A stretch of 64,000 nucleotides of DNA from an uncultured Chthonomonas sp. GTDB lineage: Bacteria; Armatimonadota; Chthonomonadetes; Chthonomonadales; Chthonomonadaceae. The notes below the pieces were generated by a model that saw only the letters and a program-made list of their open reading frames with translations, was not told the DNA's origin and ran no database searches. The stretch is from positions 121,003-185,002 of the forward strand of contig CAIONQ010000077.1 of assembly GCA_903859705.1 (NCBI GenBank). The letters run 5' to 3'. The translations under genes and the position numbers were made by a program. Below are positions 9,967-18,329 of the stretch, piece after piece (the stretch's first letter is position 1; each line of letters begins with the position of its first letter).

Positions 9967-9996
9967 TGGGCTCCCCGGTAGAAACCGGGGAGCCCA
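9967..9996. terminator. Bidirectional terminator between convergent genes
   Basis: 13-bp perfect stem TGGGCTCCCCGGT / ACCGGGGAGCCCA with an AGAA loop; flanking CAACAAA/TTTGTTG extends it with one mismatch. T-rich sequence lies on both sides. It sits between the XRE-TPR gene and the convergent repeat-protein gene. Confidence 0.88.
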
Positions 9997-10014
9997 ATTT
10001 GTTGCACATTTAAT

Positions 10015-10803
10015 CTACTGTGCAAGCATTGCGGTAACCCGAATGTGCGGAAGTCCGGTTGTAGAACTATCGCCCACATTAGTTACTATCTGATGCCCTG
10101 CCCTATCGGTCCACATGTAATCCCCTGCGGCATCACTAAAGCGAACAAAGCCATCGGCCCACATGTAAGTACCATTGGCATACAGGAAATCACCGTTACT
10201 GAACCCGATAGTACCATCCGCATAAATTGCAAACGAATCAAGCACTGCAACTACAACTGCGCTTGGTGGCATGGGTGGATTGCCGCCACCGGTGAGCGGA
10301 ATATCAAGCAAGGTTGCCGGAGGCATGGGCGGATTGCCGCCACCGGTGAGCGGAATATCAAGCAGGCTTGCCGGAGGCATGGGCGGATTGCCGCCTCCAG
10401 TGAGCGGAATATCCATAATAAATGCGGGAGGCATGGGTGGGTTGCCGCCGCCAGTCAGCGGGATATCAAGAATGCTTGCGGGAGGCATCGGCGGGTTGCC
10501 ACCGCCGGTTAGCGGAATATCCAGAATGCTCGCTGGTGGCATCGGCGGGTTGCCACCGCCGGTTAGCGGGATATCCAGAATGGTCGCAGGAGGCATCGGC
10601 GGGTTACCACCGCCGGTAAGCGGAATGTCCATCAAGAACGGACTGTGCCGCGTTGTTTGCGCTGTTAACATTACTACGCGATTGCGCGTAGGGGTTACAT
10701 TACTCTGCGCGCCAGCAAAGGATCCGGCAGCAACAAGGGTTGTTATAGAAAGAACAGCGCTGGCAGCGATAATCGCGAAGCGGCCGTTTGTAAAGAATTT
10801 CAT
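10015..10803 (-). CDS. Secreted protein with seven tandem 18-residue Pro/Gly repeats
   Basis: 262 residues. A signal peptide (FAIIAASAVLSITTLVAAGSFA, cut near AQS) is followed by seven copies of DIPLTGGGNPPMPPA plus a variable three-residue joint such as TIL or SIL. After that comes a Tyr/Trp-rich tail with short strands (YADGTIGFSNG, FLYANGTYMWADGFVRF, DYMWTDRAGH). The repeat period is exact, 54 bp at DNA level. AGGAG lies 12 nt before the ATG. I do not recognise the family. The design suggests an exported, extended, surface-associated or matrix protein, or a multi-copy peptide precursor. No maturation enzyme is adjacent. Confidence 0.75.
   Translation of the reverse strand: MKFFTNGRFAIIAASAVLSITTLVAAGSFAGAQSNVTPTRNRVVMLTAQTTRHSPFLMDIPLTGGGNPPMPPATILDIPLTGGGNPPMPPASILDIPLTGGGNPPMPPASILDIPLTGGGNPPMPPAFIMDIPLTGGGNPPMPPASLLDIPLTGGGNPPMPPATLLDIPLTGGGNPPMPPSAVVVAVLDSFAIYADGTIGFSNGDFLYANGTYMWADGFVRFSDAAGDYMWTDRAGHQIVTNVGDSSTTGLPHIRVTAMLAQ
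10252..10629 (-). repeat. Seven tandem 54-bp repeats within the secreted repeat protein
   Basis: Each unit encodes DIPLTGGGNPPMPPA plus three variable residues. Aspartate codons recur exactly 54 bp apart (first at 10629, last at 10305 on the minus strand). Copies differ mostly at third codon positions and in the joint residues. This indicates duplication followed by selection on the protein, not a recent DNA slippage array. Confidence 0.9.
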
Positions 10804-11083
10804 TGTAGTGTGCTCCTAATTCAGTGCGATCGATGTCGGGACAGATATGCCTCTGGCTCCGCTCGTTTTGGCAATCATCAACCCGTGGTATGGGCTGAAA
10901 AGCTTTCGTTGGCCCCCTTCGAGGCGCTTATAATCCCTTAGTTGCGCCAGTAGTAACCAACTAGGGTGGATGTCGAAAAATAATCGAACTTTTTTCAAAC
11001 TATTGAAATTGCCCGAAAGATTGCCCGTGTACAGGGTAAAACAGGGTTCGGGAATAGCTTTCTAAGAGAGGAATAAACATACA

Positions 11084-11983
11084 ATGAGCACAGCCTGGGA
11101 AAAGCACCTGGTGACATCGGCCTGGCTTCAAGAACAAATTAGTGGCGGCAAATCGGATATTCGGATAGTAGATATGCGCGGCACAGTGAAAGCAGTAACA
11201 AGTACAACCGGAGAACAGACAGCCGAGTATCACGGTGCCTTCGAGGAATATCAAAAAGGACACATACCCGGCGCAATCTACCTGGATTGGACATCGGATA
11301 TTGCAGATATCGAGGACCCGATTCCCGCACAGGCGGCATCTCCGGAGAAAATTGAGGCCGTGCTGTCGGCTGTTGGCATCGGAAACAATACAGAAGTGAT
11401 TGCGTACGATTCACACCCAAGTCTTCAATTTGCTACCAGGCTGTGGTGGCTTTTAAATTACTATGGGCACACATGTGTGCGGGTACTTCAGGGAGGCTGG
11501 AGCGGTTGGTTGGATGGCGGCCATCCGATATCACAAGGTGTAACCCAACATTTACCTGCCGTGTTTACCCCTGTAGTTCAACCAGAAATGCGCACAACTG
11601 CAGAGCAGATTCTTCAAAGCCTCAATCAGGGTTCAAGCGCCTGCCAGGTTATCATCGATGCCAGAGATGAAGGGCAATTTACAGGCAAGATTCGGCGCGG
11701 GGCACGCGGTGGCCATATTCCAGGTGCGGTTAATATTCCAAGAGAAGCCATATGCGCCGCATCCGGGCAATTTAAAACCGAGGCAGAATTGAAACATCTC
11801 TTTGCCAGCCTTCTGCCGGCACTAACCCCCGATTCTACAGCCATTGCTTACTGCAATGGTGGCGTGGCAGCAACCGCGGTGCTATTTGCGCTTTCGATTG
11901 CTGGCCACAACAAGATCTGCAACTACGACGGAAGCTGGAATGAGTGGAATTTACGCTCAGAGTTACCGATCGAACAAGGCTGA
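11084..11983 (+). CDS. Two-domain sulfurtransferase (rhodanese/3-mercaptopyruvate type)
   Basis: 299 residues, two rhodanese domains. The N-terminal one (about 10-145) has GHIPGAIYLDW and ends in a dead loop DSHPSLQ without the cysteine. The C-terminal one (about 170-295) has the loop AYCNGGVAAT with catalytic Cys257 and GHIPGAVNIP. It moves sulfane sulfur from thiosulfate or mercaptopyruvate to thiol acceptors, probably in the cytosol since no signal is present. GAGAGGAA precedes the ATG. The 280 bp upstream (10804-11083), shared with the divergent repeat-protein gene, hold no gene or recognised RNA. A role feeding the sulfur-carrier systems elsewhere in the window is possible but not shown. 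Confidence 0.88.
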   Translation: MSTAWEKHLVTSAWLQEQISGGKSDIRIVDMRGTVKAVTSTTGEQTAEYHGAFEEYQKGHIPGAIYLDWTSDIADIEDPIPAQAASPEKIEAVLSAVGIGNNTEVIAYDSHPSLQFATRLWWLLNYYGHTCVRVLQGGWSGWLDGGHPISQGVTQHLPAVFTPVVQPEMRTTAEQILQSLNQGSSACQVIIDARDEGQFTGKIRRGARGGHIPGAVNIPREAICAASGQFKTEAELKHLFASLLPALTPDSTAIAYCNGGVAATAVLFALSIAGHNKICNYDGSWNEWNLRSELPIEQG

Positions 11984-12045
11984 TACGCTGCCAAACACGC
12001 CACGTACAGCCCGGCATGTAAGCAGCCGACAAACACCGCATGATG

Positions 12046-12051
12046 TATAAT
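12046..12051 (+). promoter_or_regulatory. -10 element of the trpB promoter
   Basis: TATAAT about 52 nt upstream of the chosen trpB start, inside what would be the first codons from the upstream ATG at 12040. This argues that the upstream ATG is not used. No good -35 is visible. Confidence 0.5.
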
Positions 12052-12102
12052 AACCCACGCCCTGCTTCAAGCAGATTAACAACAACGGAGTACCAGATTA
12101 CA

Positions 12103-13323
12103 ATGCCGGAACCAGTCACAACCGTACCATCCTCCACCTCCCTCCCGGATTCACGGGGCCGGTTTGGCGCCTTCGGTGGGAGATACGTACCGGAAACGAT
12201 TATTCCGGCCCTGGATGAACTTGCCAATGAATACGATACTGTGCGAGATGATCCGGCTTTTAAAGCGGAACTGGCATACCATCTCAAACACTTTGTTGGC
12301 CGAGAAACCCCACTCTATTTTGCAGAGCGGCTATCAGAGCTTTATGGGGCAAAGATTTACTTCAAGCGCGAAGACCTCTGCCACACGGGCGCACACAAAA
12401 TTAATAACACTGTTGGCCAGATTTTGCTGGCCCGCAGAATGGGCAAACCCCGAATCATAGCCGAAACAGGCGCTGGCCAGCATGGAGTAGCCACGGCAAC
12501 TGTTTGTGCACGGTTCGGTTTGAATTGCGAAGTGTATATGGGTGAGGAAGATACACATCGGCAGGCACTCAACGTGGCACGTATGCGCTTGCTTGGTGCA
12601 CGCGTTCGGCCGGTCACCAGCGGAACTGGCACCCTTAAGGACGCTACAAACGAGGCCATGCGGGATTGGGTAACCAATGTACGTTCCACTCATTACATCA
12701 TTGGTTCCGTAGTGGGGCCACATCCGTACCCAATGATGGTTCGAGATTTTCAGTCTGTAATCGGAATAGAGGCCAGGCGTCAGGTTCAAGAAGCAGAAGG
12801 TAGGTTGCCAGACTGTGTGATTGCCTGTGTTGGTGGAGGGTCAAACGCCATGGGTGCCTTCCATGCATTTACCGGGGATCCTTCAGTGCGGCTTATTGGC
12901 GTGGAAGCAGCGGGACACGGGCTAGACTCTGGAAGACATTGCGCACCACTTACTGCCGGGACGCCCGGCGTGCTGCACGGCAGTGCCAGTTACTTACTGC
13001 AGGATGCCGATGGCCAGGTAGCCCCTTCACACTCAATCTCTGCAGGGTTGGATTATCCGGGAGTTGGGCCAGAGCACTCTTACCTGAAGGATACTGGCCG
13101 GGCAGAATACCATGCCGTTACCGATGCCGAAGCGTTAGAAGGGCTGCAGTTGCTGGCTCATAAAGAAGGCATAATCTGTGCTCTTGAAACAGCTCACGCA
13201 GTTGCATACCTGAAGCATATGGGCTCTCAATTGACTCCGGATACCGTTGTAGTCATCTGCTTGAGTGGGCGCGGTGACAAAGATATGGATACTGTTGTGA
13301 AGGCGCTGAATCTCACCGCATAA
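12103..13323 (+). CDS. trpB: Tryptophan synthase beta subunit
   Basis: PLP enzyme that condenses indole with serine to give tryptophan. [10 protein letters not shown], the PLP-lysine motif HTGAHKINN (Lys99), the phosphate-binding GGGSNAMG and the C-terminal SGRGDKD are all present, and length (406) is normal for canonical TrpB. The start at 12103 is chosen because GGAG lies 12 nt upstream and a TATAAT overlaps the earlier in-frame ATG at 12040. No trpA or other trp gene is in the window, so it is a solitary trpB; its 3' end carries a strong terminator. Confidence 0.96.
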   Translation: MPEPVTTVPSSTSLPDSRGRFGAFGGRYVPETIIPALDELANEYDTVRDDPAFKAELAYHLKHFVGRETPLYFAERLSELYGAKIYFKREDLCHTGAHKINNTVGQILLARRMGKPRIIAETGAGQHGVATATVCARFGLNCEVYMGEEDTHRQALNVARMRLLGARVRPVTSGTGTLKDATNEAMRDWVTNVRSTHYIIGSVVGPHPYPMMVRDFQSVIGIEARRQVQEAEGRLPDCVIACVGGGSNAMGAFHAFTGDPSVRLIGVEAAGHGLDSGRHCAPLTAGTPGVLHGSASYLLQDADGQVAPSHSISAGLDYPGVGPEHSYLKDTGRAEYHAVTDAEALEGLQLLAHKEGIICALETAHAVAYLKHMGSQLTPDTVVVICLSGRGDKDMDTVVKALNLTA

Positions 13324-13353
13324 CTATCTTGCAGCATAACATTGTATAAGTGT

Positions 13354-13395
13354 GGCGCACCAGGTTGGAGTTGGTTTTCTCCAAACGGGTGCGCC
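13354..13395 (+). terminator. Terminator after trpB
   Basis: GGCGCACC/GGTGCGCC outer stem and TTGGAG/CTCCAA inner stem with a small symmetric internal loop, 31 nt past the trpB stop, followed by GCTGTTTTGTG. It separates trpB from the sugar permease gene. Confidence 0.8.
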
Positions 13396-13442
13396 GCTGT
13401 TTTGTGCAGGATTAGCGCCCCATCAGGTTGAAATTCAAGTCC

Positions 13443-14522
13443 ATGAATTCACCGTCAGAACCGCAACTCAATCAAGGATCTGCGTCGCGAAGCGGGAAAG
13501 TGATGGCACTTTCAATCGTGCGCAGCAATCAGGGCATACTCGGTCTGCTGATCCTAATTATTCTGAGCTCATGCCCCGTGGGCTTCTATCTTTTTGGTGT
13601 ACGTTTTAGCCTTTACAGTCCCTACTTCTGGTCGTGGGCAAATTTCGCCAACATTTTCCGGCAAACCTCCATTGTCGGCATCCTTGCAGTAGGCATGACA
13701 TTTGTTATCCTCACTGGAGGCATAGAGCTTTCAGTCGGATCGGGGCTGGCATTTCTGAGTGTTTCTGCAGCATTGCTCTGCAAGAACCCTAACGCATCCT
13801 TTCCCCTAATAGTCGTGGCTGTCATTTTTCTGGGTGCGGCTATTGGTGGCATCAGTGGCACGGTAGTCACGCGGGGCAAGTTTCAGCCGTTTATTGCAAC
13901 GCTGGCAGCAATGGTAACTCTCCGCGGGTTAACATTCCGGCTATCTGGCGGAAACATAGTTAATGATTACAATATGGAAGCCAGATTCAGCGGATTCAGT
14001 CGCAATATCATGGTTCCAATCCCAGGCTTTCTACACCAACTCGCTGGCACCACCGATCTCTGGAACCCGGTGCCAGTGTTCGCCCTCATTTTTCTGGCAG
14101 CGGTTGCCGGTGGCCAAATACTACTAAAGAAAACGGCGTTTGGCCGCAAAATTGTTAGCGTTGGTGGTAATGAAGAAGCAACCCGCCTCAGCGGTGTATC
14201 GGTAGATCGTACGAAGATCACCGTTTATGCACTTAACGGAGCATTGGTAGCGCTGGCTGCACTCATGTTTACAGCACGCACAAGCACCGGTGACCCCGGT
14301 AGCGGCATAGGTTACGAACTGGATGCCATTGCCGCAGCTGTTGTGGGTGGAACCGCTTTAACAGGCGGCAGAGGCTCCATCATCGGTACTCTTATCGGCG
14401 CACTGTTTATCGGTGTACTGAATAACTCACTGCAGCTTAACAGCATCGATAGATATACGGCTCTTGCGCTCGAGGGACCAATTATATTACTGGCGGTTGG
14501 AATGCAACGCCGGAAGGCGTAA
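13443..14522 (+). CDS. Sugar ABC transporter permease, RbsC/BPD_transp_2 family
   Basis: About 359 residues with eight to ten hydrophobic segments. Family signatures are seen: FRQTSIVGILAVGMTFVILTGGIELSVGS, the cytoplasmic VGGNEEATRLSGVSVDRTKITVYALNG and the late GGTALTGGRGSIIGTLIGALF. It forms the membrane channel for a pentose or other monosaccharide. The start is ambiguous: TTG at 13428 or ATG at 13443. The binding-protein gene follows 71 bp later, but no RbsA-type ATPase is in the window, so the energising subunit must be encoded elsewhere or shared. Confidence 0.9.
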   Translation: MNSPSEPQLNQGSASRSGKVMALSIVRSNQGILGLLILIILSSCPVGFYLFGVRFSLYSPYFWSWANFANIFRQTSIVGILAVGMTFVILTGGIELSVGSGLAFLSVSAALLCKNPNASFPLIVVAVIFLGAAIGGISGTVVTRGKFQPFIATLAAMVTLRGLTFRLSGGNIVNDYNMEARFSGFSRNIMVPIPGFLHQLAGTTDLWNPVPVFALIFLAAVAGGQILLKKTAFGRKIVSVGGNEEATRLSGVSVDRTKITVYALNGALVALAALMFTARTSTGDPGSGIGYELDAIAAAVVGGTALTGGRGSIIGTLIGALFIGVLNNSLQLNSIDRYTALALEGPIILLAVGMQRRKA

Positions 14523-14593
14523 CCAACGCCATATTCAAAACTGTATCATCAGTCAGTTCAACCTGGTTTTATTTGCGAGGAGGCTAATTTCCA

Positions 14594-15601
14594 ATGTTTC
14601 GAACTCATGGATGGATTGCACGTACAGCGCTGGGGCTATACACAGCGCTCATGCTCGGCGGCTGTGTAAATGACGCCAAGAAACCGGCAGATGGTACCCC
14701 TGCGCCGGGATCCGAAAACAAACCAGCAGCTACCGCAGGCGGCAAACACTTTGTAATAGGGTTTGCACAGGCAAACTCAAAAGATCCGTACCGCCAGGTT
14801 CAGAACGCCGCGCTCAAAGAAGCAGTTAAGAGCTTTCCAGATTGCGAGCTTGTTATTCAAGATGCCGCAGACAATTCTGAAACACAAATTGGCCAGGTAG
14901 AGACCTTTATAACGCAGAAGATCAACCTGCTGCTCATAAGCCCTAACGAAGCAGCTCCGCTTACTCCAGTTGTGGAGAAAGCAAATGGCGTGATGCCCGT
15001 TGTGCTAATGGAACGTGGCATCAATAGCGAAAAATACACCGCATGGCTGGGTGGTGATAACAAAGAAATTGGCAAGACAGCCGGCGAGTTCTTGATCAAG
15101 ACCTCTGGTGGAACCGGCAAAATCGTTGAGATTATGGGCAAGGCCGGTGCCACCCCAACCAATGACCGACATCAGGGATTTACGGATGCCATAGCTAAGG
15201 TCTCCGGCCTCAAGGTTGTTGATAGTTATAACTGCAACTATCAACGTGAGCCAGCCCAAACATATATGGAGAACGTACTTCAGAAACACACAGACTTCAA
15301 TATCATTTACGCCCACAACGATGAAATGGCCCTTGGTGCTGTAAAGGCACTGAAGGCAGCCGGGAAAGATCCTAAGAAGTACATCATCATTGGCATAGAT
15401 GGGGTGCAGGAAGAGGTTGTGAAAGCCATTCAGGCTGGTGACATGACCGCTACCTTTAAGTACAACTGGCTTGGCAAGGAAGCTCTGGATACTGCCCACA
15501 AGCTCTTAACAGGAGAAAAGGTGGAGAAGAAGATTACCCTGCCAACAGAATTGGTTACAAAAGACAACGCTGCAGACTACCTGGCACATCTGCCCAAATA
15601 G
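14594..15601 (+). CDS. Sugar-binding lipoprotein of an ABC transporter (RbsB-like)
   Basis: 335 residues. The signal ends in a lipobox LGGC near residue 25, so it is a lipid-anchored receptor. The mature domain is a periplasmic-binding-protein type I fold (HFVIGFAQANSKDPYRQVQNAALKEA, QINLLLISPNEAAPLTPVVEKA, YAHNDEMALGAVKALKAAG, IIIGIDGVQEEVVKAI), as in ribose, galactofuranose or inositol receptors. GAGGAGG precedes the ATG. It pairs with the upstream permease; the following genes on the opposite strand (SDR, sugar isomerase) may act on the imported sugar. Confidence 0.9.
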   Translation: MFRTHGWIARTALGLYTALMLGGCVNDAKKPADGTPAPGSENKPAATAGGKHFVIGFAQANSKDPYRQVQNAALKEAVKSFPDCELVIQDAADNSETQIGQVETFITQKINLLLISPNEAAPLTPVVEKANGVMPVVLMERGINSEKYTAWLGGDNKEIGKTAGEFLIKTSGGTGKIVEIMGKAGATPTNDRHQGFTDAIAKVSGLKVVDSYNCNYQREPAQTYMENVLQKHTDFNIIYAHNDEMALGAVKALKAAGKDPKKYIIIGIDGVQEEVVKAIQAGDMTATFKYNWLGKEALDTAHKLLTGEKVEKKITLPTELVTKDNAADYLAHLPK

Positions 15602-15643
15602 TCTACAGCGCTGATTCAACCGGAGTATTAGCTCGGAGCCTGG

Positions 15644-15683
15644 TGGAGGATGGATTGCCCTTTATTGCGCAGTCCATCCTCCA
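15644..15683. terminator. Hairpin between convergent genes
   Basis: 11-bp perfect inverted repeat TGGAGGATGGA / TCCATCCTCCA with an 18-nt loop. It overlaps the 3' end of the SDR gene and follows the binding-protein gene. There is no clear U tract, so this is a probable but weak terminator. Confidence 0.45.
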
Positions 15684-16432
15684 TCTACTTTAAGGTCTGC
15701 CCCCGTCATATAGCTGGATGCATCGCTGCACAGAAACAACACTACCCCACCCAACTCTTCGGGCTGGGCCCATCTGCCCATGGGTATCTTTGAAAGAAAT
15801 GTCTGGTAGGCTGCAGCGTCGTTCATTAGTGGCAAATTCATTGGGGTTGCAAACACGCCCGGGCAAAGGCAGTTAACCGTTACGCCATGCGGTGCACCTT
15901 CCAATGCCAGTGCGCGCGTCATTCCCAGCACCGCAGTTTTGGCCGATGCATATGCCGCTCTGCCTGGAATTGAAACATGGGACATAATGGATCCAAGCAT
16001 CACAATTCGCCCCCATTTTCGCGCTATCATCCCCTGCATTACTGCCTTAGAGCACAGGAACGATCCCTTAACACTCACGTCCATTACAAAGTCAAACTCA
16101 TCTTCGCTAAGCTCGGCTGTTGGCTTTCTTACGTTTACACCCGCATTATTGATGAGAATATCGATTTTACCGAGATCCGCATTCACAGCTTGCACAAGGG
16201 CCTCTACCGAGGCACCATCTGTAACATCCGCCTCATAGCCAAGAATATTTGTACCCGTGCGTTCAGCAAGCTCTTTGGCAGTAGCGGCAGCCTCACCAGG
16301 TGTTCGGCTGCATATAGCAACGCTGGATCCCGCCGATGCAAGGGCCTCGGCCATGGCGTAGCCCAACCCTTTGCTGCCACCGGTTATAAGGGCAGTTTTA
16401 CCCGTGAGTGAAAATAGATCAATCGCTCCCAT
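15662..16432 (-). CDS. Short-chain dehydrogenase/reductase (gluconate 5-dehydrogenase-like)
   Basis: 256-residue classical SDR. The cofactor motif TGGSKGLG (about residue 16), NNAG, the catalytic Ser in MLGSIMSH and YASAK are intact, and the end reads YMTGADLKVDGGW. Such enzymes interconvert a ketone and alcohol on sugar acids or acyl-ACP. The neighbouring sugar isomerase/epimerase (31 bp upstream, same strand) and the sugar ABC genes favour sugar-acid metabolism. The second of two tandem ATGs (16432) is chosen because it has the better distance from GGAGG. Confidence 0.87.
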   Translation of the reverse strand: MGAIDLFSLTGKTALITGGSKGLGYAMAEALASAGSSVAICSRTPGEAAATAKELAERTGTNILGYEADVTDGASVEALVQAVNADLGKIDILINNAGVNVRKPTAELSEDEFDFVMDVSVKGSFLCSKAVMQGMIARKWGRIVMLGSIMSHVSIPGRAAYASAKTAVLGMTRALALEGAPHGVTVNCLCPGVFATPMNLPLMNDAAAYQTFLSKIPMGRWAQPEELGGVVLFLCSDASSYMTGADLKVDGGWTAQ

Positions 16433-16466
16433 CATTACCTCCTATTCACCTTGATGCCAGCATCAG

Positions 16467-17237
16467 TTAGCCTTGAGCCTCAGTATAACAACGCTTCAGG
16501 TGGCTGAGAGCCGGGCCAATCTGTTCAGAAAAATGGTTTTGCCAACCACACTCAATGGAAAGCCGCGTATCATATCCTGCAGCAGCAAGTGCTTTAAACA
16601 TGGCAGTATGATCGTATTCACCGGTTGCCGGGGCATAACGGCCAGTATCGGCAGTGTGCACATGTGCCAGGCAATCGGCAGAATCAATTATTGCCTGCAG
16701 TGGCTCTGATTCGGCCTCCATGTGATATGTATCCGCCAGGTTCCAAACATTATACAGGCGCGCCAGTGAAGCACCCTCCGATACCAGGTTGATAATGTTA
16801 CACTCCGCCCTGCAAAGCGGTTCAATAACTACCTTAACTCCTGTTTTTGCACTTGCTTCTGCACAAATAGTTAAGAAACGCCCAAGCTGAGTGTTAGCCT
16901 CTGCCAAAGGCCAATCGGCCGGAATATTGCGTGCTCCGCCGCTGCCAAACACAATCACCTCGCCTCCCACAAGCTTGGCCCGATTAAGTGCTGTGAACAC
17001 ATAACGCGTAAGGCGTTCTAAATCTGCATCTGGCCCAACAATTTTGCCCGTTCTCACAAACGAATTAAATGCCTCTGGCCTGAGGGGCATCGCTTCCAAT
17101 TGCCTATAAATCGGAGCCCAATCCGCGTCTGAATCATCCGGTCTTAAATCTGCAGCAACCGCCAGTTCAATATAGTCATAACCTGCACTGGCAATCAGCG
17201 GCGCCTCGGCCGCAGAACAGCAAACCCCGAATCTCAT
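16467..17237 (-). CDS. Sugar phosphate isomerase/epimerase (AP endonuclease 2 TIM barrel)
   Basis: 256 residues starting MRFGVCCSA, with strand-helix TIM-barrel rhythm and the metal-site segments VVIEPLCRAECN, NLADTYHMEAE, HVHTADTGRYAP and LSIECGW, which match xylose isomerase-like/AP endonuclease 2 family proteins. It probably isomerises or epimerises a keto sugar using a divalent metal. First gene of a two-gene minus-strand operon with the SDR. The exact substrate cannot be read. Confidence 0.85.
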   Translation of the reverse strand: MRFGVCCSAAEAPLIASAGYDYIELAVAADLRPDDSDADWAPIYRQLEAMPLRPEAFNSFVRTGKIVGPDADLERLTRYVFTALNRAKLVGGEVIVFGSGGARNIPADWPLAEANTQLGRFLTICAEASAKTGVKVVIEPLCRAECNIINLVSEGASLARLYNVWNLADTYHMEAESEPLQAIIDSADCLAHVHTADTGRYAPATGEYDHTAMFKALAAAGYDTRLSIECGWQNHFSEQIGPALSHLKRCYTEAQG

Positions 17238-17379
17238 CCCATGCCTCCCACGAGCAGTTCTGCTCTCTTTATGTTCAGGATTATGCCACGAAAATGCCGA
17301 GCTTCGGCAGTGCCATTTGTCTGCTCGGCACCTAAAGCACTGTGCCGGCGCGGTACACTAAATACACTAACTTACGGGA

Positions 17380-17790
17380 ATGAAAACAAATATGAGCGGC
17401 GAGATCCAGACGTCTGAGCTAACCGGAATACTATATGTTGACGATGAACCACTGCTAACGCAGATGTTTCAGGAATCGCTCTCCCGTAAGGGATTCAAAG
17501 TGTTTTCCGCCAACAGTGGCCTGGCAGCCCTTTCTGTAATGCGGGAGCATGCTGGAGACATAGCGGTTGTTGTTACAGATATTACAATGCCGGATATGGA
17601 TGGCATCGATCTTGCCAGGCGGCTATTCCTGATAGCTCCACACGTGCCCGTTCTTTTGATTACCGGGCTGCAGGTGTCATCGGTGCCACCTGGCTGCCCT
17701 GAAAACGTAGCCGGAACTCTTGAAAAGCCGATTCGTCCCAAGGCCGTTGCAGAACGTCTGCGCGAAATGCTCAGCCAGAGCAAACAATAA
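17380..17790 (+). CDS. Single-domain response regulator (CheY-like receiver)
   Basis: 136 residues comprising only a receiver domain: acidic pair DDEP, phospho-acceptor Asp in VVVTDITMPDMDG, Thr in LLITGL and Lys in GTLEKPIRP. There is no output domain, so it signals through protein contacts or a phosphorelay. No histidine kinase is nearby. ATG at 17380 or 17392 could be the start. Its stop lies 2 nt from the convergent DUF2784 gene. Confidence 0.9.
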   Translation: MKTNMSGEIQTSELTGILYVDDEPLLTQMFQESLSRKGFKVFSANSGLAALSVMREHAGDIAVVVTDITMPDMDGIDLARRLFLIAPHVPVLLITGLQVSSVPPGCPENVAGTLEKPIRPKAVAERLREMLSQSKQ

Positions 17791-17792
17791 AT

Positions 17793-18191
17793 CTATTTTT
17801 CTGCTTTAGCTTTTTCTGCTCTAGCTCTTACAGTGTTTTGTTTTCGGGCATAAATATGTTTACATGTCTGTACAAAAGCGCCAGCAAGCAACAGTGCTGG
17901 CCCCACTGTATCATAAAACCTCACCGGTATAAATGGTAGATAGTGCCCGAGAAACGAATTGTGATAAACGGTGCCAGGTAGATAGTTTCGCCTCAGCACT
18001 TTCTCCACTACAGTAAGAACGCACTCCCCACGAATAAGTTGTGATGTACCTACCGCCGCAAAACAAGCAAGGTAAAGGGCGGAAACCTTGCCCGCACGCA
18101 ACTGAAACGAGAGTGACAATAGCGTGCAAGCCATAACAAAGGCCACGAGCATGGCATGCATTAAGATAGTGATGTAAACGGTAATCCACAT
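17793..18191 (-). CDS. DUF2784-like small membrane protein
   Basis: 132 residues with about four hydrophobic helices (ILMHAMLVAFVMACTLLSL, ALYLACFAAVGTSQLI, FLGHYLPFIPVRFYD, VGPALLLAGAFVQTC) and a charged tail KAKAEK. The GECVLTVVEKVLRRNY segment matches the family's conserved G.C.LT.lE signature. The role of the family is unknown; it is predicted to lie in the cytoplasmic membrane. Confidence 0.7.
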   Translation of the reverse strand: MWITVYITILMHAMLVAFVMACTLLSLSFQLRAGKVSALYLACFAAVGTSQLIRGECVLTVVEKVLRRNYLPGTVYHNSFLGHYLPFIPVRFYDTVGPALLLAGAFVQTCKHIYARKQNTVRARAEKAKAEK

Positions 18192-18329
18192 ACTGTTCTC
18201 GTCGACACTTCAGAATAATAAAGTTAGTGAGAGCACAATCCTTTGAACAGGGTACCTGCAATAAGGAGACATACAATACTCTTCGAAGGTCCCCAGAGCG
18301 GGTACGGTGAATTGTGAACTCGATTATAC

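Noticed and set aside
10252..10629. CRISPR array
   Set aside because: Regular 54-bp periodicity is in-frame coding repeat with no unique spacers and no cas genes.
10271..10819. 182-codon open frame on the plus strand over the repeat gene
   Set aside because: It is the complement of the tandem repeat, lacks a signal or ribosome site, and the minus-strand frame has a signal peptide and AGGAG.
10816..10998. 60-codon minus-strand frame or a c-di-GMP-type riboswitch upstream of the repeat gene
   Set aside because: No ribosome site or protein-like pattern, and the riboswitch core sequences are absent.
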